Positions 12,001-24,000 of a stretch of 35,586 nucleotides of DNA are shown piece after piece (within the stretch, counting starts at the first letter, position 1; the number at the start of each line of letters is the position of its first letter). Origin of the DNA: JBFFXF01 sp041569895 (GTDB lineage: Bacteria > Planctomycetota > UBA8108 > JACQVS01); the NCBI GenBank assembly GCA_041569895.1, contig JBFFXF010000040.1, positions 1 to 35,586 of the forward strand, in the 5' to 3' direction. A program made the position numbers and the translations under genes. The notes under the pieces were generated by a model. The model searched no databases. It had not been told where the DNA came from and worked only from the letters and a program-made list of their open reading frames with translations.

Positions 12001-15000
12001 CGCGCAGGTCGGCACGGCCATCGCGGTCGGAGCTCCAGGCGAGAACGGCGGCCGCGTCTACCTGTTCAGCGCGGTCGACCGTCAGCTTCTCCGGACGATC
12101 TCGAATCCCGGCATCGGCTCCGGATTCGGCGCATCGATCGCCGAAGTGGACGGCAAGCTTCTCGTGGGCGGCGGATCGAGCGCATATCTCTTCGACACCT
12201 CCGACGGCTCGATCATTCAGGCATATGAGGACGAGGCCGAGCGTGTTGCCGGTCTCGGCGAGGTGGTCCTTCTCGCGGACCCGAATCCATCCACCGGCGG
12301 AGTCGTGTCGATGTTCGACACGGCCGGGAACTTCGTTGCGCGACTCCACAGCCCTGCTTCCGACACCCGCGCCGACGACTTCGGTTTCGCGCTGCTTCCT
12401 GTTCTCAGAACCGGCTTCGAACCGGGCCTGTGGCACCTGACGGATCGGCGTTCGGCCGATCTTGGCCACGGCGGTGGTCAGAGCCTCGCGTTCAACTCGG
12501 AGCTGACAGGAGACTACGCAACCGGCGGAGCCCCGACAGCCGGTCGCGTCACGTCTCGCGAGGTCGACCTCACCGGCGTCGACCGAGCGACACTCTCCTT
12601 CAATTACCTCCTCGAGACCGAGGGCCCGGCGGAGCGCGCGCTCGTCGACCGCGCCCGCGTGCGGGTGTCGACCAACGGCGGAGCGAGCTTCGGCACACCG
12701 ATCGCGTTCAACAGCTCGCTGTCGGCGGGCTCGAACCTGCTCGATTCCTCCAGCTCCTGGCGCCGCGCGACGCTCGATCTGACGCCCTTCGCCGGCAGCC
12801 GGATCGTCATCCGATTCGAGTTCACGACCCACGACGGGCTCAACAACGACTTCGAGGGCTGGTTCATCGACGACATCGTCATGCGCAGCGTGCTCGACGC
12901 GTCCAAGGCCGACGCGAGGATCGCGAGCACTGGCCGCGGCGTCCCGACCGCCGGCGCCATCGGCGACGCGAACGGCGACGGTTTCGATGACTTCGCCGTC
13001 GTCGAATCGACTGCCGTCGGCGAGACCGCGAAACTCTACTACGGGCGTACGACGCTTGGCGTCCTGACCCCGGATGCGGGGCTCGCGCTTCCTGCCGGCT
13101 TCGCCGAAGCGTCGATCGAGGCGGTCGGCAACGTCGACGGCGATCGCGTCAACCGATTTCGACCCGTCGAGGATTTCATTATCTCGAACGGCCAGAGGAG
13201 TCTGCTCGTCTTTGGCCGCTCGAGCTCGATTCCGGGTCGCTTCCGTACCATCGAGGTAGACCGTCGTGCTCGCTTCGCGGCGCTCGGCGATATCGACGGC
13301 GATTCGCTGGACGACATCGGAGCCCTCGCGGTCGCAGTCTCGCAGGCCATCGACGAGAGCGGCGCGCTTCTCGAACACACGGTGGGCGAGGTCTTCCTCG
13401 GGGCGAACGTCACCGCGAGCCAGCTCGTCACTCCCGATTTCGTCCTCGAGCCGGAGCGGCCGCTCTACCTCGACAACGTTCCCGTGGCCTTCCGTGAACT
13501 TCGCAGCCTCGACGTCAACACAGCCGACTTCTCGATCTTCGTCGCCGCCGCCGACCTTGTGACGTCCTTCGATTCCGCAGGTGTACTCGACCTCGTCGTC
13601 GCCAACTCGTTCTCGACGATCTCGACGATCCGCCAGAACGCCGACGGGAGCTTCCGGAGAGCCCGCAACTTCGACGTCAGTGGATCCGGTCCGACCGCTC
13701 TCGCCGTCGCCGACTTCAACGGCGACCTCGATCTCGACGTCGTCGTCGCGCTCGGCGGGTCGAACGAAGTGGAGCTCTTTCTGGGCAACGGAACCGGCGC
13801 CCTGAGCGCCTCCGGCACCTTCGCGGTCGGTACGAGCCCCCAGGGCATCGTCGCGGTCGACCTCGACGATGACGGCTCCAAGGATGTCGTCACGGCGGAC
13901 TCGGGGTCCGACACCGTGACGGTCCTTTACGGCAAGAACGACGGGACTTTCGACCCCGCCGCCTCTCTGGCCGTGGGGTCTCGCCCCCAGTCCGTCGTCG
14001 TCACGGACTTCGATAACGACGGCGACCTCGACATCGCGACGGCCAACTCCGGGTCGGGCGACGTCTCCGTGCTCCTCGCGAATGCTCCGCGGAGTTTCCA
14101 GGGCCAGAAGATGTCCCTCGCCGGCCGCAATCCACGTTCGCTCGCCGCCGGCGACTTCAACGCCGATGGAGTCATCGACCTGGCGACCGCGAACCAGGGT
14201 TCGGATGACGTCACTGTGCTGGCCGGCCTCGGCGACGGGGCCTTCGTCCCGCTGCAGCGTGTCTTCGTCGGCAGATCTCCGGCGTCGATCGCGGCCGCAG
14301 ACCTCGACCTCGATGGCGCGCTCGATCTGGTCGTCGCGCATCGGGACGCCGTCTCCGCGTTCCTCAACTCCGGTGACGGCCGCTTTCGGCTGCTCCAGAC
14401 GCTGGCCGACGACTCCGGGGAGTTCGCGAGTCCTGTCTCCGTGCTCCCAGTCGACGTCGACGCCGACGGAACCGTCGATCTCGTCAACGTGGACTCGGCG
14501 GATCTGACGATCCATGCCGGCAAACGCCTTCTGATTCCCGCTGTTCTCTTCGGAAACGTCGGCGATGTCGATGGCGATGGCGACGGTGACTTCCTCCTCG
14601 CCGAGACTCTTTCTGGAACGACGATAGGGCACGTCTTCGGCGGGCAACCCGTCCTTGATGTCACCGTCGACGGCTCCTCCTCACCCGTGACGCCGGTGGA
14701 ATACGCCTTCGATCTCGCCACGCCGATCGTCGGATCGACGGCCGAGGGCGGATCCAGCGTCGACCTGGGTCTCGTCGAGGGGACTCGCCCGATCGGCGGC
14801 GCCGCCGCACTCGAGGGCAGCGAGATCGACGAGGCGCTCCGTCTGGCGCTCGATATCGGCGATGTCAACGGCGACGGACAGCGCGACGTGCTCGTCCGTG
14901 GCGATGGCAAGAGCTTCATTCTGCTCGGCCCGGTGGCTCTCGACCGTCTCGAAAACGTCTCGCGACGCGCCGACATCACGGTCGACGATGCGATCGCCGG

Positions 15001-18000
15001 CGTTCCAGCCGCACGCATGGGCGATGTCGACGGCCGCGGTGCGGACGATCTCGTCTTCATCGGCATGGACCCTGACGGGGGATCGTTCCAGGTCGTATCT
15101 GTCTATCTTGGCGGACCCGAGCTTCCGAGAGAGCTCTCTGCCCGCTCCCCCGACTATACGATCGAAATCTTCGACCCGTTCGTAGATACAGCAGCCGTCC
15201 ATGTGCTCGACTTCGACGGAAACGGGCTCGGCGACCTCCTTGTCCAGACGGATCCCCTCGAAGCGAGGGTCTTCTCGGGTGCCGATCTGGTCGCTCGGTC
15301 GCGTCTGAGCCGAAACGACGCGACCTTCGTGGTTGTCCCCAACCAACTCCCGCCCGACCTCCTCGCCGATGACTTTCTCGGCCACCTTGCTGCGTCCCTC
15401 ACGATCGAGCACGACGAGTCGTTCTCGGCCGCGGTCGCCGGCGACCTGAACGGCGACGGTCTCGAGGACCTCCTCTTCGCCCAACCGCGCTTCCTGGGCT
15501 TCGGAGCGAACTCCGGGGTGCCGGACGTCGGCCGGGTCTACGTGCTCCTCGGCTCGACGACGAACAAGAACGTCGAGCTCGGCGTCGACACCCACGTGAC
15601 GCTACAGGACTTCTCGCTCGGCGGATCGCTCAACGCGCTCGGCGACATCGACGGCGACGGCCACGATGACTTCGCCATCGGGCGCACGCGCGAGAACTCG
15701 AGCGAGGCGGAGGGGTGGCTGCTCGTGTACTCGGGAGTCGCGAACTTCGACGAGTTCGAGACGGGCGCCCGCGTCGATCTACCGCTACGGCTTCCGGTCG
15801 CGACCGGAGACGTCGACGCGCCCGAAGATGGCAAGGCGCCGGGAGTGGTGATCGATGTGACGGTCAACGGGCTCAGGTTCCAGCCGACGCCGGGAGGACC
15901 GGGATTCCAGGTCGTACCGGTCGTGATCTCCGCGCGGATCGACACCGGAGATGTCACCGAGGACAACTCGTCGATCGCCGACCTTGTCGCCGACCTCAAC
16001 GGGCTGCTTCAGGGAACGATCCTTGGTGGACGCGTCGAGGCTCAACGCGACAGTGCGCGAGTAGAGTTCGCCGTCACCGAGGAATACCAGGCGGAACTGG
16101 AGGGGGACCTCGGCACCGTGACTTCGCTGGAGGTTACGGGTATCGCGAACGCCGAACTCATTGGATTCGCCGACTTCCACGCGTCTTCGCGCGTCCTGCC
16201 TTACGACTACCATCGCGCCGTCGACGCCGCCGACCTCGTTCTCCGCACGAGAGGTCTCCCAGACGGCATCTCGTCGGTGGGCGCTCCCCTCGCGACCACC
16301 GGCGATTTCGACGGCGACGGCGAGATCGACCTCGCGGTCGGACGCCCCGAGAGCGTCCTGGCGTTCGGGGAGTCGTCGAGCCCGAACGTGACAGAAGTCG
16401 TGGCGCGAGACACCCGCGGTTCCGTGCGCATATTCGGATCGATCGCGGAACGCGGCCCGGACTTGGGTCTCGACGACGCCGACGTGACCCTCCTCGGCGT
16501 CGAGACGGGCGATCGCTTCGGCAGACTCCCGGCGACGCCATCGATCGATCTGGACGGCGATCGCATCGACGACCTCCTCGCGGGCGCGTCCGGTGCCGAC
16601 GGCTCCGTGGGTGGACTGCGACGCAACGCCGGCAGCGTCTTCTTCCTCCGGGGCGGCACGCGGCCGCAGGCCCTTCCGGACGACGCTCGGGTCCGCGACC
16701 TCGTCAGCCGGACGATCTCCGGGAGCGGCGACTTCCTCGTCGACCGCGGCACCGGACAGCCGGAGCGTTTCGACGACGAGCTCCGGGAGCTCGATCCCGT
16801 ACGATGGTTCCGGTTCACGACGCTCGGTGACGGGAGCGCGGGCAACATGATCCGCCTGACGCCCGAGCCGCTGCCCGGGACGATTCGTATCGGCGCGCTC
16901 GATGCCCAGGTGAGTCCTTTGACCGGGATCCCCGAGGAGCCGACGTCCGACGTGCTCGAGCTCGGCGGCTCCGGCGACGGCGCCTTCGGTCTTCTGGAGC
17001 TCGACCTCAGCCTCCTCCTCGCGCAGCTCGAGTCGCCCGACCGGATCGACAGCGCGCACCTCGAGCTCGACTTCTCGCCGACCGGCGAGTTCTCGCGTGT
17101 CTCACCGTTCGTGGGCTTCCAATTCGAGCCGGGCTACGCACGCCTCGGTGATCTGCTCCTGTTCACCGCGGACCACGTGGCAACGGGACGTGAGCTGTGG
17201 GTCAGCGACCTGACTACGGGCGAGACGAGGTTGCTCAGGGACATCGATCCCGGACCGTCGGACAGCTTCCCCCGCGACTTCACCGCCTTCAACGGCCTGG
17301 TGTACTTCTCCGCGAGGGGCCCGAATGCGGGACGCGAGCTCTGGGCGACCGATGGAACCGCGGCGGGAACGGTTCTGATCGCGGACGTGAGACCCGGCTC
17401 GATCGGCTCGAGTCCGGCGCAGCTCAAGGTCGTCGGAGGGACGTTGTACTTCTCGGCGCGCGGCGAGCTCGGGGTCCACGCCGGGGCGCTCTGGAAGAGC
17501 GACGGGACACCCGGCGGCACCGTCCTCGTCAAGGACATCCCTTCCCACCCCGACGCCGAGGCGAACGCCAGCGGGAGCATCCAGTTCATCACCGACCTCG
17601 GCGGCACGCTGATCTTTTCGGCAGTGCAAGCCTTCGACCGCCACCTCTGGAGGAGCGACGGCACGGAGGCCGGGACCGAGATCCTCGATCAGCTCAACGC
17701 CGCCGACCTGACCGTCGTCGGCGACCGCGTGTTCTTCAAGGCCGGCCCGTTGACGTCGTCGTTACAGACAAGCGGGACCTCCCTCTGGCGAACTGACGGC
17801 ACGACCTCCGGCACCGAGCTCGTGCGGAGCTTCGACGAGGAGCTGCGCGACTTCGCCGTCATCGGAAACGTTCTCTACTTCTCCGCCGACGACGGGCAGG
17901 GTCAAGGGCGCGAGCTCTGGAAGAGCGACGGGACACCGGCAGGAACCGAGCTCGTCCTCGACATCAATCCCGGAGCCGCCTCCTCGAATCCGGCCGGGTT

Positions 18001-21000
18001 GCGGTATCTCAACGCCTCACGCGCCGACGCGGCGCTCTACTTCCGCGCCGACGATGGCGTCCATGGCATCGAGCTCTGGACGAGCGATGGAACGGCCGCG
18101 GGGACGAGACTGCTCCGTGACATCGAAACGGGACCCGGCGAGTCGTCCGGCCCTTCCTTGTTCAGCTCCGTCAATGGTACGATCTTCTTCGTCACCGCCG
18201 GCGCCACCGTCAATGAGCAATCCCTCTGGAAGACAGACGGCACCACGCCCGGTACGCAGCTCGTCAGGGAATTCCGCGCAGAGTCGGGCCGCGCCCTGTC
18301 GAGCACGGTCGCGGATTTCGACGGCCGCGCGTTCTTCGTCGCCGATGACGGCAACGGGGACACCTTCTGGGAGACCAACGGCACCGAGACGGGAACGCGT
18401 CCATTCCGCGTCGACCTCCGCGTCTCCGTGCTCGACGGCGAGGGCGACGGATTCTTCGAAACCGACGACCTCGCCCGCGCGGCGACGAGCGTCGCCGAGA
18501 TTCCCTTCGTCTCCGCGGAGGTCATGACCGTCGACGTCACGGCCTCCGTCAAGGACGCTCTGAGTCGCCACGAGCCCCGCATCACGCTCCGCCTCGACAG
18601 TCCCTTCGAGGACGTCGCCTGGCGCATCCGGCGACCGTCGCTGACGGCCGAGTCGACGACGGCTCTCTCGGTATCGCTGTCGGGGAACAGCGGCGTCGTC
18701 GGCGAGCTCTTCGACTCGACCGGAAGGCCGGTGCCCGGCGGGCCGAGCCCCGTCATCGACCTGCGTCGGCTCGACGCCGGCACCTACTTCCTGAGGGTCA
18801 CGTCGACAGAGACTCTCGGCGCCGAGGATGGCCTGCCCTTCACCATCGAGATCACGCCACCCTTCGCCGGAAACACGCATCCGGGCACGGACCGCGACGA
18901 GATCCACGGCCAGGACGGTGACGATACCATCGCAGGCAACGAGGATCTCGACCTCCTCTTCGGGGAGAGCGGCGACGACCGCTTCGTCGCGGAGGAGCTC
19001 GAGGTGCGCGATCTCGTCGACGGGACCGAGGAGCGGTCCGACCCCGCGGAGGCCGAGAAACTCGTCAACAGGTCGCGTCCGATCGATCCGCCGCTCTCGT
19101 TGCCCGTCGACGTTCCGGACGCCGCGCTTCGCGTCGCGCTGGCGAGAGCGCTCGGCATCCCCGTGACGGAGGCCGCCAGCGGCGAACCGCTCGTCCAGGG
19201 ACGCTTCTTCCCGAGCGTTCTCGCGAGGCTCACCGCTCTCGACCTCCACGGGCTCGGCATCGCCGACCTCACTGGGCTCGAGCGTGCGATCGGCCTCCGT
19301 CACCTCAACCTGGCCGCGAACGAGTTCGGCGGCACCGGGGCGGACCTGCAGCCACTCTTCCCGGCCGAGGATCCCGTCCGCGGGCCCGTGGGACTCCGCG
19401 GCCTCGAGTCGCTCTTCCTCGACGGCAACTTCAGGGGCTCCGGATTCAACTTCACCTCGCTCGCAGCGATCACGACGCTGCGGACGCTCGGGCTCGACGG
19501 GACGCCGATCTTGAACGGCCTCCTCGATGAGCTCCTGGAGAACGTCGACTTGGTCGAGCTCAGCCTCGCGGACACGGACCTCCTCGACATCCGGGCGCTC
19601 GGGGGTCAGGCCTCGCTCGAGGTCCTCGACCTCTCGGGCAACGACATCGCCGACATCGGGGCGCTGCTCGGTGTCCAGCTTCTCGATGACGCCGGCTCGG
19701 AGTTCACGACCTTCGGGCTCGAGTGGCAGCGCAGTATCTCGCCGGTGTCCCGCGCGTTCGACGAGGGCTACGCGTTCGTCGCGCCCGGCCCCGGGGGAGC
19801 CACGTTCGACGCCTCGCCGAACTCCAATCACGCGTTCCTCGGCCTCGGCGGAGACTTCGTCCCGACGCACGTGGCCAGTACCGTGCCAGGCGCCGACTTC
19901 GGTGACGCGCTTCAGTTCGGAAGCGACATCGATTTGGTGCTGTCGAGGATGCGCGTCCCGGAGGAGATCACCGTCGAAACCTGGTTTCTCACGAGCTCGG
20001 CGCGCCAGACGTTCTTCAGCTTAGGTAACATGGTGATTCGCGTCGACACCGACGGCACGCTCGAGATCGAAACGCAAGGCGACGTCGTCGCCGAAAGCGC
20101 GACGGCGGTCAACGACGGCAGGTGGCACCACGTGGCCGTTGTCGCGACGACGACCGAGGCCACGGCGTACCTCGACGGCGTGCCGCTCGGATCGACCGAC
20201 GCCGCGGGTCTCGCTCCTCGCGACGTCGAGACGGTGGTCATAGGTGGCCCCGCCGTTCTCGAGAACTTCGAGGGCCTCCTCGACGACGTGCGCATCTGGG
20301 GCGTCGCCCGCGACGCGCAGGACATCGTCGCGACAAAGAATGCCCCACTCGCCGGAACCGAGGACCACCTCCTCGCGTACTGGAACTTCGACCGGACCGG
20401 CTCGCTGGCGCGCTGGCAGTTCCGGGAGGTCCCCTCGGGCCTCCACGAGGTCCTCGTCACGTGGCCGGAGCACGAGAGCCGGGCGAGCGACGCGCTCTAC
20501 GCGATCCACGATCTCGGGACGGTCCTCGCCGACGCTGTCGTCAACCAGCGCTTCGCGCCCTCCGGTGAGTCCCTCGACGGCCGACCGTGGCAGAGCGTCG
20601 GCGTCGTCGACGCGAGACACGGAGAGCTCGTCGTCGACCTGACGAATGTCGCGGATGGCATCGTCGCGGCAGACGCAGTACGCATCGTCAGGATCGGAGC
20701 GCCGTCCGACAGCCTCGGTCTCGTCGACCTCGGGGGGAATCCGCTCGACAACCGCGCGCACGAGGTCTTCCTGCCCGAGCTCGTCTCCAACGCGGCCGTC
20801 ACCTTCGACGCGAACCCCGGGGCGCCGACCGTGAGCCTGGGCGCGGCGTCATTCGGGGTTCTCGCGGGGGAAGTAGCCTTCGTACAGCTCTTCACAGGAG
20901 ATCCAGATCGCGATGCCGTGACGCCGAGCTTCGCGAGCGACGTATTCGGGATGAGCTTCCAGCTGCAGATCATACCGGAGGTCCCCGGAGCGATTCTGGC

Positions 21001-24000
21001 CATCGAGGCGCCCTCCGGGTTCACCGGATCGGCTCGCGTCACCGTCACCGCTCACGATCGGACAGACGGCGCCGGGAGGCCGTCGGGCCGCACCGACGCG
21101 ATCAGCTTCGACGTCCACTTCGGCGTCGCCTCGATCTACGGCACGAAGTTCGAGGATCTGGACCGCGACGGTCTCCGCTTCGAGAAGGAGCCGCGTCTCG
21201 AGTCCTGGAGGATCTTCCTCGACGACAACGGCAACGGCCGACTCGATGACGGCGAGAAGTCCACGCTCACCGACGCCAATGGTGAGTACGCATTCCGCTC
21301 TCTGGACCCCGGCCAGTACTCGGTCGAGGAGGTCATCGATCCGGCCTGGATCTTCTCGGGTGTCGAATACCTCGACGCCGACTTCACGGGCCGCGACGAC
21401 GAGGGCTTCAGGTCGCGCGGAAGCCTCGATCAGTGGCACCTCAGCACGCGACGTGGGTCGCAGCCGGGCCACACGGCCGACCACAGCTGGTACTTCGGCA
21501 ACGAGACCACCGGGCAGTACTCGAACAACGCAAGCGGCTCCCTGCGGTCGCCGCCGATCGACCTCAGGGCTGCGGGGGAATCCGTCTTTCTCGAGTTCAA
21601 CTCCTTCCTCGACGTCGGGGGGACGTCGACGAGAACGGCCCACGAGGCGACGTTCGCGGCGGGCGACGACGGTTACACGACCCAGTCTCTGTGGCACCGC
21701 TCGGCACTGCGAAGCGCCTCCCGATCCCACAGCATGTACTTCGGGAACGAGCAGACGCGGCAGTACGCGCTCGGCTCCAGGGGCCTCCTCGTCTCTCCGT
21801 TGATCGACCTCCGTGGCCTCGACGGCCGGGTGACCTTGACTTTCGACCACTTCCTCGCGGCGAACGCCGTCGGGGTCGACCTTGCCCAGGTCTGGGTCGC
21901 TTCGCCAGGCCAGCCCAGGCAGCTCGTCGCCAGAAACAGGCCGGCGCCGAACGCCGTCCCTCTGACGAACACGACCGGCTTCGAGAACGTCTCGGTCGAC
22001 CTGTCTGCTTTCGCTGGAGAACAGATCCAGATTCAGTTCGAGTTCATCGACGACAACTTCACGATCGGCGGCGTCGTGCCCGCCGTCGGGGAGGGCTGGT
22101 ATATCGACGACGTCTTCGTGACCGTCCAGACTCGGGACGTGGCCAGCGTCAGCATAGTCGCGGGCGGGAATACGACGCTCATCGCCGACAACTGGCAAAT
22201 CCGCAATCTCCCCGAGGTCTCCCGCTTCATCTCGCGGGTGCTGGACATCTCCGCTTTCAGCGGCCAGGTGATCAACGTCGAGTTCACCTTCGAATCGGAT
22301 CACGCGCAGCCCGGCGAGGGCTGGTACATCGACGACGTGCGAGTCTTCGAGCGAAACCGGGTGACGATCGCCGTCGGACCGCCGCGGACCGGAGTCGATG
22401 TCGCCAACTTCCGCGTCGTGAGAATCGTCCCGTCAGCTGGCGCGGCGGGTCCGCTAAACGAGGGAAGCGCTGTCACGTTCGCCGCCGCTGTCAACGACCC
22501 CGACCCGTCGAACGGCGGCAACTTCGCGTTCCTGTGGAGCGTCACCGCGACGAACGGGCAGTCCGTATCGCCGGGCACGGAGGAGAAGTTCAGCTTCAGT
22601 CCGGAAGACGACGGCACTTACACGGTGACCCTCGCGGTGACCGATCTCGATGACGACCGCAGGAGATACACGGACACGTTCACGCTCTTTGTCGAAAACG
22701 CCCCACCGCGCATCGATCTCGGCGCCGACCGTACGGTCTTCGAGGGCGCGACGGTCGCCTTCGACGCCACGGCGGCCGGCGTGGTCGTCGATCCGGGTGT
22801 CAATGACGCCGTTGTTGCGTACTCCTGGCGGCTCGTCGACTCGGAGGGGGCGGTTGTCGCGACCGGCGAGCAGTCGACCTTCTCGCGCATCTTCGAGAGC
22901 GCCGGGGTCTTCACGCTCACGCTCTCGGCGACCGATGACGACGGCGCCACGGGGTCGGGATCGATCGAGATCACCGTGGTGCCCACCATGCCCACGGCCG
23001 GTGGCGGCGCCGACAGCAGCGTCGCCGAGGGCACTGCGGTGACGCTCGACGCCTCGCAGACGACGACCCACCCCACGCCCGGTGAGCCGCTCTCGTTCCG
23101 CTGGGAGGTCTTCTCGGTGGACGGACGCTTCTTCGCAGCCGGCTCCGGCCCGGTCTTCACCTTCACGCCGGACGACGACGGCGTCTACGTCGCCACGGTC
23201 ACCGTGCGTGACCGCGACGGCGACGAGTCCACCGACGAGGTCGTGGTCACGGTCGGAAACGTCGCACCGCGAATCGAGCTCAGCGGCTCGCTCGAAGTCG
23301 GCGACGACGGCGTCTTCAACGCCGAGCTGACGATCCTCGATGCCGGCTCCGACGTCTGGTCGGTCGAGATCGACTTCGGCGACGGCAGCGCCGCCGAGCG
23401 CTTCGAGGAGCTCACCGATCGACGGCTGCCGATCAGGCACTTCTTCCCCGCAAGCGGCGTCTACGACGTCGCCGTCACGGTGCGCGACGACGACGGCGGC
23501 GAGGGCTCGGCCAGCTTCCGCGTCACGGTGGCGAACCGGCCCGGTGTCCTCCTGGAGGAGAGCGACGGCGAGACACGCGTCCTCGAGGGTGGCGCCGGCG
23601 ACACCTACACGCTGGTCCTCGCCGCACAGCCGGCGGCCAACGTGCGTGTCGATCTCCTCTCCGACGGCCAGCTCATCGTCGAGGACGTCGAGCGTCCCGG
23701 CCGCTCCTTCCTGGTCTTCTCGATCGACGACTGGTTCGAGAGGCGCACCGTGCGCGTGCGCGCCGTCGACGACCCGGACATCGAGCCGAGCCCACAGCAG
23801 GTGGCCATCGAGCACCTCGTCCGCAGCGAGGACGCACGCTATAACGGCCTCCCGGTGCGGGATGTCGTGGTCCTCGTCGAGGACGATGACGTGGCCGGGC
23901 TGGTCGTGGAGCTCGAGGGCGACCTGGTGACCGATGAGCGCGGTGGCGAGGCCTCCTTCACCGTGGCGCTCGCCGCACGGCCTCGCGGCGAGGTCACCGT

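Larger units (their letters stand above)
10960..16700 (+). other. FG-GAP/VCBS-type beta-propeller region of the giant protein, with inserted modules
   Basis: Recurrent integrin-like calcium loops DxNGDGxDD or DxDGDGxDD, each followed by a strand and then Y/F-hhFG, occur near 10987, 11212, 12967, 13288, 14563, 14866, 15436, 15646, 16309 and 16552. The spacing is irregular because other modules interrupt: a MAM-like domain holding another propeller (11324-12895), a VCBS propeller (about 13541-14500) and an IN-like module (15815-16196). In this family such repeats form seven-bladed propellers that bind calcium and protein or glycan partners. Confidence 0.85.

Noticed and set aside
10004..14647. 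Antisense open frame of 1,547 codons opposite the FG-GAP region
   Set aside because: It is a shadow of the well-supported sense frame, with an Arg/Asp/Val-biased sequence and no domain.
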